DNA of 64,000 nt from Bog-532 sp963720945 (GCA_963720945.1 CAVRHH010000007.1:248001-312000), one strand, 5' to 3'; counted from the stretch's first letter, positions 50,040 to 59,110 are shown. Numbers and translations are program-made. Notes: generated from the sequence alone by a model not told the origin.

Positions 50040-51638
50040 TCACGCAAGTGACACCAGATCCTCGAAATCTTCGTTCCAGGCGTCCTCTACCCCGTCGGGC
50101 AGCAAAATGACTCTCTCCGGCGAAAGGGCTTCAACTGCCTCCTCATCGTGGGTGACCAAAACGATCGCTCCGGCGTATCCGCGCAGCGCGGCCAGGATCT
50201 CCGCGCGGCTCGCAGGGTCCAGGTTGTTGGTCGGCTCGTCCAGCAGCAGCACGTTCGCCCCGGACACGACGAGCAGGGACAGCGCGAGGCGGGTCTTCTC
50301 CCCGCCGGACAGCACGCCCGCGGGCTTGGCCACGTCGTCGCCGGAGAACAGGAACGACCCCAGCACCGTCCGCTGCTCGGACTCGGTGAGGCCCGGGGCG
50401 GCCGAGCGCATGTTCTCCAGCACGGTGCGCTCGACGTCCAGCGTCTCGTGCTCCTGCGCGTAGTAGCCGAGCCGCAGGCCGTGCCCGGGCGCGACGGCCC
50501 CGGTGTCCGGCGGCTCGATCCCGGCCAGCAGCCGCAGCAGGGTCGTCTTGCCCGCGCCGTTCAGGCCGAGGATCACGACCCGGCTGCCGCGGTCCACGGC
50601 GATGTCGACGTCGGTGAAGACCTCCAGGCTGCCGTAGCTCTTGGCCAGCCCGGTGGCCGCGAGCGGGGTCCGGCCGCACGGGGCCGGGACGGGGAACCGC
50701 AGCTTGGCCACGCGGTCGGCGGCCCGCTCCTCGGCCAGCCCGGACAGCAGGCGCTCGGCCCGGCGCTGCATGCCCTGGGCCGCCCTGGCTTTCGTGGCCT
50801 TGGCCCGCATCCGGTCGGCCTGCGCGCTGAGCGCCGCGGCCTGGCGTTCGGCGTTGGCGCGTTCCCGCTTGCGCCGCCGCTCGTCGGTTTCCCGCTGCTG
50901 CAGGTAGGCCCGCCAGCCCAGGTTGTAGTAGTCGATCACCGACCGCTGCGCGTCCAGGCAGAACACCTTGTTCACGACCGCGTCGAGCAGCGTGGCATCG
51001 TGGCTGACCACCATCAGGCCGCCACGGTAGGTGCGCAGGTGGTCGCGCAGCCAGGTGATCGAGTCCGCGTCCAGGTGGTTCGTCGGCTCGTCCAGCAGCA
51101 GCATCTGGGAGTCGCCGAACAGGATCCGGGCGAGCTCGATCCGGCGCCGCTGGCCCCCGGACAGGGTGCCGAGCGGCTGGTGCATCACCCGGTCGGGCAG
51201 CCCGAGGCTGGTGGCGAGGGCCGCCGCCTCCGCTTCGGCCGCGTACCCGCCCAGCACGGACATCCGCTCTTCCAGCCGGGCGTACCGGCGGATGGCCGCG
51301 TCGGCCCGGTTCCGGTCCGGGTCGGACATCTGCACCTCGGCCTGGCGCATCCCGGCGCGCAGCTCGTCGAGGCCCCGCGAGGACAGCACGCGGTCCACCG
51401 CCATGACGTCCAGGTCGCCGGTGCGCGGATCCTGGGGCAGGTAACCGATGGCGCCGCTGCGCCGGACGGTCCCGGCCGCGGGCAGCGCCTCGCCGGCCAG
51501 CACCTTGAGCAGGGTTGTCTTTCCGGCCCCGTTCCGGCCCACCAGGCCAACCCGGTCGCCGGGCCCCACCTGGAAATTCGCGCCGTCCAGCAGCAGCCGT
51601 GCGCCGGCGCGCAGTTCTATCCCACTTGCCACAATCAA
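50040..51638 (-). CDS. ABC-F family ATPase
   Basis: A 532-aa soluble protein with two nucleotide-binding domains and no membrane segment. Walker A motifs are GRNGAGKTT (about 36) and GLNGAGKTT (about 355), the signatures LSGGQRRRIELARIL and LSGGEKTRLALSLL. A charged interdomain linker (about 240-300, RRRKRERANAERQ) contacts the ribosome in this family. ABC-F proteins protect or rescue ribosomes; resistance and housekeeping types are not separable here. It starts at TTG 51638 with AGGAG 9 nt upstream, giving the usual MI.A start; GTG 51632 is possible. Confidence 0.9.
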   Translation of the reverse strand: MIVASGIELRAGARLLLDGANFQVGPGDRVGLVGRNGAGKTTLLKVLAGEALPAAGTVRRSGAIGYLPQDPRTGDLDVMAVDRVLSSRGLDELRAGMRQAEVQMSDPDRNRADAAIRRYARLEERMSVLGGYAAEAEAAALATSLGLPDRVMHQPLGTLSGGQRRRIELARILFGDSQMLLLDEPTNHLDADSITWLRDHLRTYRGGLMVVSHDATLLDAVVNKVFCLDAQRSVIDYYNLGWRAYLQQRETDERRRKRERANAERQAAALSAQADRMRAKATKARAAQGMQRRAERLLSGLAEERAADRVAKLRFPVPAPCGRTPLAATGLAKSYGSLEVFTDVDIAVDRGSRVVILGLNGAGKTTLLRLLAGIEPPDTGAVAPGHGLRLGYYAQEHETLDVERTVLENMRSAAPGLTESEQRTVLGSFLFSGDDVAKPAGVLSGGEKTRLALSLLVVSGANVLLLDEPTNNLDPASRAEILAALRGYAGAIVLVTHDEEAVEALSPERVILLPDGVEDAWNEDFEDLVSLA

Positions 51639-51856
51639 GAAAAACCACTCCTGCTTCCGTCAACACATGAACGCGGGCAATCAATCCGCGGCGGCCGCAC
51701 CGGGGCGCCTGCGGATGGCCCGCTAGGGAAGGAGTGGAGGCACAGGCCGAAGTCTACCGGACGCCGGGTCCCGATTCCGAGGGGATTTCCGGGCCGGCCA
51801 GCGTCTCGGTAAGCCGGATCCGGATCGCGCGGAACAGCCGCGGGCTGTCCCGCAGC

Positions 51857-52039
51857 ACCGGGCGGGAAGCGAATGTGACACTCCGCTACCGACCCATCGG
51901 CGGCGAGCAGCACCAGGACCGCCGGATCCGTGTCGGCACTTAGCTGACCATGGCGTTTGCCGAAAGCGCGGACCCACGCGGGGAAACGCTCGGGGGCGAC
52001 CTCCAGCCACCGGCTTTCCCCGGCTGGTGGAATTACCAC
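51857..52039 (-). pseudogene. 5' remnant resembling acVLRF1 (Vms1-like release factor)
   Basis: A ribosome binding site (GGAGG, 9 nt) and GTG 52039 precede 61 codons: SRWLEVAPERFPAWVRAFGK, RHGQLSADTDPAVLVLLAAD and GSVAECHIRFPPG. These resemble the N-terminus of the actinobacterial Vms1-like peptidyl-tRNA hydrolase family. The catalytic domain that should follow is absent. The frame continues to 51635 in dissimilar sequence, and a different frame with strong GC at third positions (VLRDSPRLFRAIRIRLTETL) takes over. Probably a deletion joined two genes. Identification rests on family memory. Confidence 0.5.
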
Positions 52040-52162
52040 TACTTAGAGCCTCCGTACGTTTACTATCCGTATAACGAATCGCGGTCTTAACGACCAGCGC
52101 CGGCTGCCGCGGGGGCGCCGGCGCCCCCGTGCCGGTACCAGCGACAGGCAAGGAAGACGACG

Positions 52163-53125
52163 ATGACCCCGACTGGCCCTGATTTTCCCGCCCCTCCGGG
52201 TGGCCCCGCGAATGGCGCAGGCCACGGCCTGCCGCGGCGCGGCATCGTAATGCATGACGCCGGCCGGGCCCGGGCCGCCGCGCCCGGCCGCCCCTGGGCG
52301 GACGATGATCTCGTCGAGCACGCCCTGGCCGCGGCGGTCAAGGACGGCGAGCGGATCAGCGAGTTCCTCGACGTGCTCAGCCGGGGCCGGCTGTGGCTGC
52401 CGCTGCCCACCGACGGTGGGCCGGTGACCGACGGCTCGGCCATTCAGCTCCCCACGGTCACCTACCTGGGGGCCGAGTTCGTGCCCGCGTTCACGTCGGC
52501 CGAGCGGCTGGCCCGTTGCGGCCACGGGGCACCGGCCGAGGACGGCGAGCGGCCGGAGGCCGGGTGGTCGGTGCTGAACGGGCAGCGGGCCGGCTGGATG
52601 GCCGCCCGGGTCCCCAGCGCCGGGGGGATGCGGCCGGCCGACCCGCACGTCGTGGTGCCCGCGGCCGAACTGGCCCGGCGGCTGCCGCCGGGCCTCGGGA
52701 TCGCGCTCAACCCGGGCGCGGCGGCGAGCGTGCCGATCTACCCGGGAGGCGTCCGGTACCTGGCCGCGGCGGAGTGGCGGGCCGGAGAGGCACGGATCCG
52801 GCTGGGCCAGCCGCCGGTCGAGCCGGAGAGCCTGCTGCGTGAAGTCTCGGCGGGCCTGCGCCCGATCGCCGCGGCCCGGCAGGCGGCCCGGGCGTGGCTG
52901 TCGGTCCCCGGTGCCGGGGAGGGCCTGATCATCTCGGTCACCCTCGACGACCCGGCGGACCGGGAGTCCCAGGAGGCGGTCCTGATGGCGGTGGAGCAGG
53001 CCGCCGTGGTGGCGGGGCCGACCGCCCGGTTCCCGATCGACGTGACGTTTCCCGGTGAGCTCGAGCCGGACGACGTCGACCGGTGGATCGCCGACCACGC
53101 GATGCCGTTCCACCTGCGGGCCTGA
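52163..53125 (+). CDS. SseB family protein
   Basis: A 320-aa protein with an N-terminal SseB domain (LVEHALAAAVKDGERISEFL, LWLPLP, LPTVTYLGAEFVPAFTSAER) and a C-terminal SseB_C-like domain (RAWLSVPGAGEGLIISVTLD). SseB proteins are linked to enhanced serine sensitivity in E. coli, mechanism unclear. An extra segment (residues 115-165) links the two. AAGGAAG precedes the ATG. Divergent from the release-factor remnant. Confidence 0.82.
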   Translation: MTPTGPDFPAPPGGPANGAGHGLPRRGIVMHDAGRARAAAPGRPWADDDLVEHALAAAVKDGERISEFLDVLSRGRLWLPLPTDGGPVTDGSAIQLPTVTYLGAEFVPAFTSAERLARCGHGAPAEDGERPEAGWSVLNGQRAGWMAARVPSAGGMRPADPHVVVPAAELARRLPPGLGIALNPGAAASVPIYPGGVRYLAAAEWRAGEARIRLGQPPVEPESLLREVSAGLRPIAAARQAARAWLSVPGAGEGLIISVTLDDPADRESQEAVLMAVEQAAVVAGPTARFPIDVTFPGELEPDDVDRWIADHAMPFHLRA

Positions 53126-53142
53126 CGGCCCGGGCGGGCAGG

Positions 53143-53148
53143 TATCGT
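53143..53148 (+). promoter_or_regulatory. Likely -10 element of the methyltransferase at 53157
   Basis: TATCGT, 8 nt before the ATG, no ribosome binding site. The upstream gene ended only 18 nt earlier. Confidence 0.42.
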
Positions 53149-53156
53149 CGCCAGGC

Positions 53157-53834
53157 ATGAGCGAGCAGGCGGGAGGCGGCGCCGCGGCGCGCTCCGCCCG
53201 CCGCGTCATCACCGCCACCACGCACCTGGCCGCGGTGCCGTACGTGCCCGAGATCAGGCTGCAGCAGGCCGAGGACCCGTTCACGGTCTGGGAGCAGCTG
53301 GAGCAGGAGGCGGGCCAGGGCAGCCTGCCGCCGCCGTTCTGGGCGTTTCCCTGGGCCGGCGGCCAGGCGCTGGCCCGCTACCTGCTCGATCATCCGGCGG
53401 TGGTGGCCGGCCAGCGGGTGCTCGACGTGGCCTCCGGCTCGGGACTGGTCGCGATCGCCGCGGCCCGCAGCGGGGCACGTCCCGTGCTGGCGGCCGACGT
53501 GGACGAGATCGCCGTCCGCGCGATCTCGGTCAACGCGGCGGCCAACGGCGTGCGCGTCACGCCCGTCCTCGCCGACCTGCTGGACGGTGACGGGGACGGC
53601 GCGGGCGTCGTGCTGTGCGCCGACGCCTTCTACGAGCAGGATCTGGCCGGGCGGATCCTGGCTTTCCTGGACCGCGCCCGGGTGCGCGGCGCCCGGGTGC
53701 TCGCCGGGGACCCGGGACGGGCCTTCCTGCGCACCGCCGGGTTCACCCCGGTGGCCCGCTACGAGATCCCGGTCACGATCGCGCTGGAGGGCATGACCGC
53801 GAAACGGGCCACCGTCTACGAGGTCACCGGCTGA
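53157..53834 (+). CDS. Class I methyltransferase (lysine/nicotinamide N-methylase-like)
   Basis: A 225-aa methyltransferase. RLQQAEDPFTVWEQLE and PPPFWAFPWAGGQALARYLL are typical of the protein N-lysine methyltransferase (ETFB-KMT/METTL20-like) group. The SAM motif VLDVASGSGLVAIAAA is near residue 86, and the late motif is VVLCADAFYEQDLA. The exact substrate is unknown; electron-transfer flavoprotein beta is one candidate from the family. Start taken at a predicted leaderless promoter. Confidence 0.8.
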   Translation: MSEQAGGGAAARSARRVITATTHLAAVPYVPEIRLQQAEDPFTVWEQLEQEAGQGSLPPPFWAFPWAGGQALARYLLDHPAVVAGQRVLDVASGSGLVAIAAARSGARPVLAADVDEIAVRAISVNAAANGVRVTPVLADLLDGDGDGAGVVLCADAFYEQDLAGRILAFLDRARVRGARVLAGDPGRAFLRTAGFTPVARYEIPVTIALEGMTAKRATVYEVTG

Positions 53835-53885
53835 GGCCCGCGCGTCAGGTTGCGGCCAGGCCGCCGCCTGTCCGATCATGCCGAC

Positions 53886-54980
53886 ATGGCGGACCGGCTC
53901 CCTCTCCCGGCCTTGTTGTCGCAGGCCCTGGTGGCGTTCACGATCGAATCCGACAACGAATTCGAGCACCGGATGCCGCACCGCACGACGGATCACAGCG
54001 CGCCCGGCGATCGTGGCCCCTGGCTGGTATCCATGGCCATGTGGTTCAACTGCATGCAGTTCGTTACCGAGGAGCCGATGCCGGTCAGCGAACTGGAGCG
54101 GCTCGCCCGGACCAGGACGAACCTGGACGGCATGCGGCGCTGGGGCTACGTGTTCCTGGGACCGGCGTCCGGTGATCCCCGCCGCCAGCCCCGGCCAGCG
54201 GACCTGACCATCCGCGCCACCGGTAAGGGCCAGCGGGCCCAGCAGGTCTGGCGGCCACTGCCCGGCGACATCGAGGACCGCTGGCGGGAACGTTTCGGCG
54301 CGGACCAGATCGGCCGGCTGCGTGCCGCCCTGTGGGCCCTGGCCGCCCGCGCCGAGGCGGAGCTGCCGGACTGCCTGCCGATTCTCGGCTACGGACTGTT
54401 CAGCGCCAGGAAAACCACGTACCCGCGCCGCGAGCCGGCGGCCGGCGCGGCGGACCCTGGCCTGCCCCTGCCCGTCCTGCTCGCCCGGGTCCTGCTGGGC
54501 TACGCCATCCGGTTCGAGCAGCGCTCCCCGATCTCCCTGGCCATCTGCGCCAACGTGCTGCGTGTCCTGACCGAGGCGGGGGTCAGGGTCCGCGACCTGC
54601 CGGCGGCGAGCGGCGTGTCGAAGGAATCGATCGCGATGGCCATGGGCATCCTCACCAAGGCGGACCTGGCCGCGGTGGGCCCCGATCCGGGCGGCGGCCG
54701 GTGGAAGGTGGCGCGGCTGACCCCGCGCGGCCAGGAAGCTCAGTGGGCGTACGCAGACTGGACCGCCTCCGTCGACCAGAAGTCGGCCGAGCGGTTCGGC
54801 GCGGACGAGGTGGCCCGCCTCCGGGCGGCCCTTGAACCGCTGGCCGGCGATGGCGCCTCGCCGCTGATGCGGGGCCTGGAACCGTACCCGGACAACTGGC
54901 GGGCCGATACCTGGCCGCCGCAGACCCTGCCGCACTACCCGATGGTGCTGCACCGCGGCGGCTTCCCGGACGGCAGCTGA
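53886..54980 (+). CDS. Tandemly duplicated winged-helix-like protein
   Basis: A 364-aa protein of two similar halves. LPLPALLSQALVAFTIESDN (from residue 5) matches LPLPVLLARVLLGYAIRFEQ (from 193), and RFGADQIGRLRAALWALA (about 136) matches RFGADEVARLRAALEPLA (about 303). Between them each half has a MarR-like winged-helix region (MPVSELERLARTRTNLDGMR; VRDLPAASGVSKESIAMAMG). Such proteins occur in actinobacteria without known function; a DNA-binding regulator is likely. No ribosome binding site is seen. Confidence 0.7.
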   Translation: MADRLPLPALLSQALVAFTIESDNEFEHRMPHRTTDHSAPGDRGPWLVSMAMWFNCMQFVTEEPMPVSELERLARTRTNLDGMRRWGYVFLGPASGDPRRQPRPADLTIRATGKGQRAQQVWRPLPGDIEDRWRERFGADQIGRLRAALWALAARAEAELPDCLPILGYGLFSARKTTYPRREPAAGAADPGLPLPVLLARVLLGYAIRFEQRSPISLAICANVLRVLTEAGVRVRDLPAASGVSKESIAMAMGILTKADLAAVGPDPGGGRWKVARLTPRGQEAQWAYADWTASVDQKSAERFGADEVARLRAALEPLAGDGASPLMRGLEPYPDNWRADTWPPQTLPHYPMVLHRGGFPDGS

Positions 54981-55041
54981 CCCCGGCCCGGGCCGCCCGG
55001 CTAGGCTCGGCACCCATCCACGTGGCGAAGGAACGAGGCTA

Positions 55042-55809
55042 ATGAACGACTGCCCCACCCGCGCCGTCCGAGCGGGCTCGTTCGATTCCGCGGCCGGCCT
55101 GTACGAGCGCGGGCGGCCGCCCTACCCGCCCGCGGCGCTGGACTGGCTGCTGCCGCCCGGCGCGCGGCGCGTTCTCGACCTGGGCGCAGGGACCGGGAAA
55201 CTCACCCGTCAGCTGGTGACGCGCGGCCTGGACGTGGTGGCGGTCGAGCCACTGGACGGCATGCGGGCGGAGCTGGCCCGGGCGGTGCCGGGCGCGCGGG
55301 TGCTGGCCGGCTCGGCGGAGCGGATCCCGCTCGCGGACGGCGCCGTGGACGCGGTGCTGGCCGCGCAGGCCTGGCACTGGGTCGACCCGCCGCGCGCGGT
55401 GCCGGAGGTGGCCCGGGTGCTGGCCCCGGGCGGCACGCTGGGCCTGGTGTGGAACGAGCGGGACGAGCGGGAGAGCTGGGTCGCCGAACTGGGCCGGATC
55501 ATCGGCGAGACCCGCCCGGAAGAAGACGGCGCGGATGACGGCGAGGACAACACGAGCGACCACCCGCGGGTGGGCCCGCCGTTCGGGCCGCTGGAACGCC
55601 GTGACGTGCCCTGGACCCACCGGCTATCCGTCCCCGAGCTGCTCGACATGGTGGCCTCGCGCAGTTACGTCATCCTGATGGCGCCGGACGAGCGCCAGGC
55701 GCTCCTGGACCGGGTGCGGCAGCTGGCCGAAACGCACCCGGCGACCGCCGGGCAGCCGGAGCTAGACCTGCCGTATATCACCCAGTGCTGGCGGTGTCGC
55801 CGGCCCTAG
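55042..55809 (+). CDS. Class I SAM-dependent methyltransferase
   Basis: A 255-aa methyltransferase. FDSAAGLYERGRPPYP opens the family pattern, VLDLGAGTGKLT is the SAM-binding loop, VVAVEPLDGMR ends strand 2 and AAQAWHWVDPPRA is the family hallmark. The end LPYITQCWR is typical too. GGAACGAGGC precedes the ATG. It resembles the TetR-linked methyltransferase at 40128. Convergent with sufT, five bases apart. Confidence 0.85.
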   Translation: MNDCPTRAVRAGSFDSAAGLYERGRPPYPPAALDWLLPPGARRVLDLGAGTGKLTRQLVTRGLDVVAVEPLDGMRAELARAVPGARVLAGSAERIPLADGAVDAVLAAQAWHWVDPPRAVPEVARVLAPGGTLGLVWNERDERESWVAELGRIIGETRPEEDGADDGEDNTSDHPRVGPPFGPLERRDVPWTHRLSVPELLDMVASRSYVILMAPDERQALLDRVRQLAETHPATAGQPELDLPYITQCWRCRRP

Positions 55810-55813
55810 GGTC

Positions 55814-56200
55814 TCAGATGTTGAAGCCGAGGGCGCGCAGCTGCTCGCGGCCGTCCTCGGTGATGTGCTCCGGGCCCCACGGCGGCAGCCACACCCAGTT
55901 GATCCGGAAGTCGGACACGACCCCTTCGAGCGCCTCGCGGGCCTGGTCCTCGATCACGTCCGTCAGCGGGCAGGCCGCGCTGGTCAGCGTCATGTCGATG
56001 GACGCGATCCGGTCGGCGTCCAGCGTCACCCCGTAGACCAGGCCGAGGTCCACGACGTTGATCCCCAGTTCGGGGTCCACCACGTCGCGGAGCGCCTCGA
56101 GCACGTCCTCGTTTTCCTGAGTCTCCGCCAGCGGCGCCGCATCGCCCGCAGTGGCGGGCGAGTCGGCGGTGTCCGGCTGGCTGGTCATGTTCTCGGTCAT
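55814..56200 (-). CDS. sufT: Fe-S assembly factor SufT (MIP18/DUF59)
   Basis: A 128-aa protein: an unstructured 30-residue N-terminus, then the MIP18/PaaD-like domain with DPELGINVVDLGLVYGV and SAACPLTD (Cys77 the conserved cysteine). SufT helps Fe-S cluster maturation or delivery. The ATG at 56200 overlaps the sufU stop by four bases; a longer frame to 56275 is antisense to nothing but lies within sufU. Last gene of the suf operon. Confidence 0.9.
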   Translation of the reverse strand: MTENMTSQPDTADSPATAGDAAPLAETQENEDVLEALRDVVDPELGINVVDLGLVYGVTLDADRIASIDMTLTSAACPLTDVIEDQAREALEGVVSDFRINWVWLPPWGPEHITEDGREQLRALGFNI

Positions 56201-56664
56201 GATGCGTGTCCTGTCGTCTCGTCCAGCGCGCGCCCGGTGGCGTCCTTCCAGGCCATCCAGCCGAGCAGCGCGCACTTGATCCGTGCCGGGTACTTGGAGA
56301 CACCGGCGAAGGCCACCGCGTCCTCCAGCGTGCTCTCATCCGGCGCGGCCTCGCCCTTTGACTGCATGAGGTCGAGGAACTCCTGCGCGATCCGCATCGC
56401 CTCGCCGACCGGCTTGCCGATCACCAGGTCCGACATGACCGAGGCGCTGGCCTGGCTGATGGAGCAGCCCAGGGCGTCGTAGGACACGTCGGCCACCACC
56501 GGGTCGCCGCCGGCGTCCTTGAGCGTGACCCGCAGGGTCACCTCATCCCCGCACGTCGGGTTCACGTGGTGAACCTCGGCGTCGAACGGCTCCCGCAGCC
56601 CCTTGTGGTGCGGGTTGCGGTAGTGGTCCAGGATGATCTCCTGGTACAGCGACTGGATCTGCAT
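56197..56664 (-). CDS. sufU: SUF sulfur acceptor/scaffold-like protein SufU
   Basis: A 155-aa SufU. The zinc-binding residues of the family are Cys38, Asp40, Cys67 and Cys131 (PTCGDE, LGCSIS, RIKCALLGW). SufU takes persulfide sulfur from SufS. The insertion between Cys67 and Cys131 typical of SufU (versus IscU) is present. It follows sufS by 53 nt and overlaps sufT by four bases. Confidence 0.93.
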   Translation of the reverse strand: MQIQSLYQEIILDHYRNPHHKGLREPFDAEVHHVNPTCGDEVTLRVTLKDAGGDPVVADVSYDALGCSISQASASVMSDLVIGKPVGEAMRIAQEFLDLMQSKGEAAPDESTLEDAVAFAGVSKYPARIKCALLGWMAWKDATGRALDETTGHAS

Positions 56665-56717
56665 ATGTGCCTTAGCCAGATCGGTGATCAGTTATTCCCG
56701 GTTCCGGTCGTTTACGG

Positions 56718-57983
56718 TCAGGCCACACCGAAGAACTGCTGCGCCTGGCGGATGCCCGCCGCCAGCGCGGTCACTTCCTCGTGCGTGTTGTACAGGTAGA
56801 ACGACGCGCGGGTGCTGGCCTGCACGCCCAGCGCCCGGTGCAGCGGCCAGGCGCAGTGGTGCCCGGCCCGCACGGCGATGCCCAGCTCGTCGAGCACCTG
56901 GCTGACGTCGTGCGGGTGCACGCCGTCCACCTCGAAGGAGATCGCCGTGCCACGGTCGGCGGCCTCCGTGGGCCCCAGGATCCGCACCCCCGCCAGCTCG
57001 GCGAGCTGGGTGAGCGCGTCCGTCAGCAGGGACTGCTCGTGCTCGTGGATGGCCGCGCGCCCGGTCTCGCTCAGGTAGTCGACGGCCGCGCTGAGGCCGG
57101 CCGCCTCCGCGATCGGCATCGTGCCCGCCTCGAACTTGTGCGGCGGGACGGCGAACGTTGAGTGATCCATCCAGACGGTCTCGATCATCTCACCGCCGCC
57201 CAGGAACGGCGGCATCTCGTCCAGCAGTTCCCGGCGGCCCCACAGCACGCCGATGCCGGTCGGCCCGCACATCTTGTGCCCGGTGAAGCCGACGAAGTCG
57301 GCCCCGAGGTCCTGCACGTCCACCGGCATGTGCGGCACCGACTGGGCCGCGTCGGCGAGCACCAGCGCGCCCACCGCGTGCGCGCGGTCGGCGATCAGGC
57401 GTACCGGGTTGACCGTGCCCAGCACGTTCGACTGGTGTACGAGCGACACCAGCTTGGTGCGCTCGGTGATCAGGTCGTCCAGCTGCGACAGGTCGAGCCG
57501 GCCGTCCGGGGTCACGCCGAACCAGCGCAGGGTCGCCCCGGTGCGCTGGCAGAGCAGCTGCCACGGCACCAGGTTGGAGTGGTGCTCCATCTCGGTGACG
57601 ACGATCTCGTCGCCGGGGCCGAGCCGGAACCGGGCCGGGGCTGCCGCGCCGACCGACGCGTTGCCCATCGAGTAGGCGACCAGGTTGATCGCCTCGGAGA
57701 CGTTCTTGGTGAACACGATCTCCGATTCGTCGCGCGCACCGACAAAGCCGGCCACCGTGATCCGGGCGCCTTCGTAGGCGGCGGTCGCCTCCTCACCGAG
57801 CTCGTGCGTGGCCCGGTGGATGTTGGCGTTGTGCCGCTCGTAGAAGCCGCTGATCGCGTCGATGACCTGGCGCGGCTTCTGCGAGGTGTTGGCGCTGTCC
57901 AGGTAGGTCAGCGGCTTCCCGCCGCGCACCTGCCGGTCCAGGATTGGGAAGTCCTTGCGGACCCGTCCGACGTCCAGCGTCAT
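56718..57983 (-). CDS. sufS: Cysteine desulfurase SufS
   Basis: A 421-aa class II PLP-dependent desulfurase that frees sulfur from cysteine as an enzyme persulfide. The PLP lysine is in FTGHKMCGP, the His stacking on PLP in EMEHHSN, and the catalytic cysteine is Cys377 in RAGHHCAWP. The start overlaps the sufC stop by four bases. Functional partner of SufU downstream. Confidence 0.95.
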   Translation of the reverse strand: MTLDVGRVRKDFPILDRQVRGGKPLTYLDSANTSQKPRQVIDAISGFYERHNANIHRATHELGEEATAAYEGARITVAGFVGARDESEIVFTKNVSEAINLVAYSMGNASVGAAAPARFRLGPGDEIVVTEMEHHSNLVPWQLLCQRTGATLRWFGVTPDGRLDLSQLDDLITERTKLVSLVHQSNVLGTVNPVRLIADRAHAVGALVLADAAQSVPHMPVDVQDLGADFVGFTGHKMCGPTGIGVLWGRRELLDEMPPFLGGGEMIETVWMDHSTFAVPPHKFEAGTMPIAEAAGLSAAVDYLSETGRAAIHEHEQSLLTDALTQLAELAGVRILGPTEAADRGTAISFEVDGVHPHDVSQVLDELGIAVRAGHHCAWPLHRALGVQASTRASFYLYNTHEEVTALAAGIRQAQQFFGVA

Positions 57984-58747
57984 GCGGCCGCCTCCGCCGT
58001 GACGAACTTCTCGTAACCGTCGCGCTCCAGCTCCTCGGCCAGCTCCGGGCCGCCCTGGCGGACGATCCGGCCGGCCACGAACACGTGCACGAAGTCCGGC
58101 TGCACGTACCGCAGGATCCGGGTGTAGTGCGTGATGAGCAGGACGCCGTGGCCGGGGTCGGCGCGGAACCGGTTGATGCCCTCCGACACGACCTTGAGCG
58201 CGTCGATGTCCAGGCCCGAGTCGGTCTCGTCGAGGATGGCGATTGTCGGGTTCAGCAGCTCGAGCTGCAGCACCTCGTGCCGCTTCTTCTCCCCGCCGGA
58301 GAAGCCCTCGTTCAGGTTCCGCTCGGCGAACGCGGGGTCGATGGACAGGCCGGCCATGGCCGCGCGCATGCTCTTCATGAAGTCGCGCAGCTTCGGCGCC
58401 TCGCCCCGGACCGCGGTGACCGCGGTGCGCAGGAAGTTCGACACCGACACGCCCGGCACCTCCACCGGGTACTGCATGGCCAGGAACAGGCCCGCGCGGG
58501 CGCGCGCGTCCACGCTCATGGCCAGCACGTCCTCGCCGTCCAGCGTCACCGAGCCCTGGGTCACGTGGTACTTGGGGTGCCCCGCGATGGCGTAGGCGAG
58601 GGTGGACTTTCCGGAGCCGTTGGGCCCCATGATCGCGTGCGTCTCCCCCGCGTTGACGTCGAGGTCGACGCCGCGCAGGATCTCGCGCTGGGTACCGGCC
58701 GCTTCCTCCACACTGACGTGCAGGTCGCGGATCTCAAGGGTCGCCAT
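57980..58747 (-). CDS. sufC: Fe-S assembly ATPase SufC
   Basis: A 255-aa ABC-type ATPase of the SufBCD scaffold. Walker A GPNGSGKSTLA is near residue 40, the SufC-type signature FSGGEKKRHEVLQL and Walker B IAILDETDSGLDID follow. ATP binding opens the SufB-SufD interface for cluster assembly. It follows the Rieske gene by 33 nt and overlaps sufS. Confidence 0.95.
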   Translation of the reverse strand: MATLEIRDLHVSVEEAAGTQREILRGVDLDVNAGETHAIMGPNGSGKSTLAYAIAGHPKYHVTQGSVTLDGEDVLAMSVDARARAGLFLAMQYPVEVPGVSVSNFLRTAVTAVRGEAPKLRDFMKSMRAAMAGLSIDPAFAERNLNEGFSGGEKKRHEVLQLELLNPTIAILDETDSGLDIDALKVVSEGINRFRADPGHGVLLITHYTRILRYVQPDFVHVFVAGRIVRQGGPELAEELERDGYEKFVTAEAAA

Positions 58748-58780
58748 TGTCTGTGATCTCCAGATACGTATTGCCGTGGT

Positions 58781-59110
58781 TTACGGGAGCGCGATGTAGA
58801 CGTCGTCGCCCTCGGTCTTCACTGGGTAGACCGGCACCGGCTCGGTGGCCGGGGGGCCGGTCGGCTCGCCGGTCCGTACGTCGAAGCAGGACCCGTGCAG
58901 CCAGCACTCCAGGGTGTGGTCGTACACCTCGCCCTCGGACAGCGGGACCTCGGCGTGCGAGCACACGTCGTGCAGCGCGTACACCTGGCCCTCGGCCCGC
59001 ACCACCGCGACGGGGGTGCCCGCCACGTCCACACCGAGCGCGCCGTCCTCGGGCACATCCTTCAGTGAGCAGGCGAACACGAATCTGGCCTCCGTGTCGG
59101 GCTGCGTCAT
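58781..59110 (-). CDS. Rieske-type ferredoxin in the suf operon
   Basis: A 109-aa Rieske [2Fe-2S] protein. Ligands Cys50-X-His52 (DVCSHAEVPL) and Cys69-X2-His72 (ECWLHGSCFD). It resembles ferredoxin subunits of non-heme iron dioxygenases. In actinobacteria it sits between sufD and sufC and may supply electrons for cluster assembly. The ATG overlaps the sufD stop by four bases. Confidence 0.92.
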   Translation of the reverse strand: MTQPDTEARFVFACSLKDVPEDGALGVDVAGTPVAVVRAEGQVYALHDVCSHAEVPLSEGEVYDHTLECWLHGSCFDVRTGEPTGPPATEPVPVYPVKTEGDDVYIALP

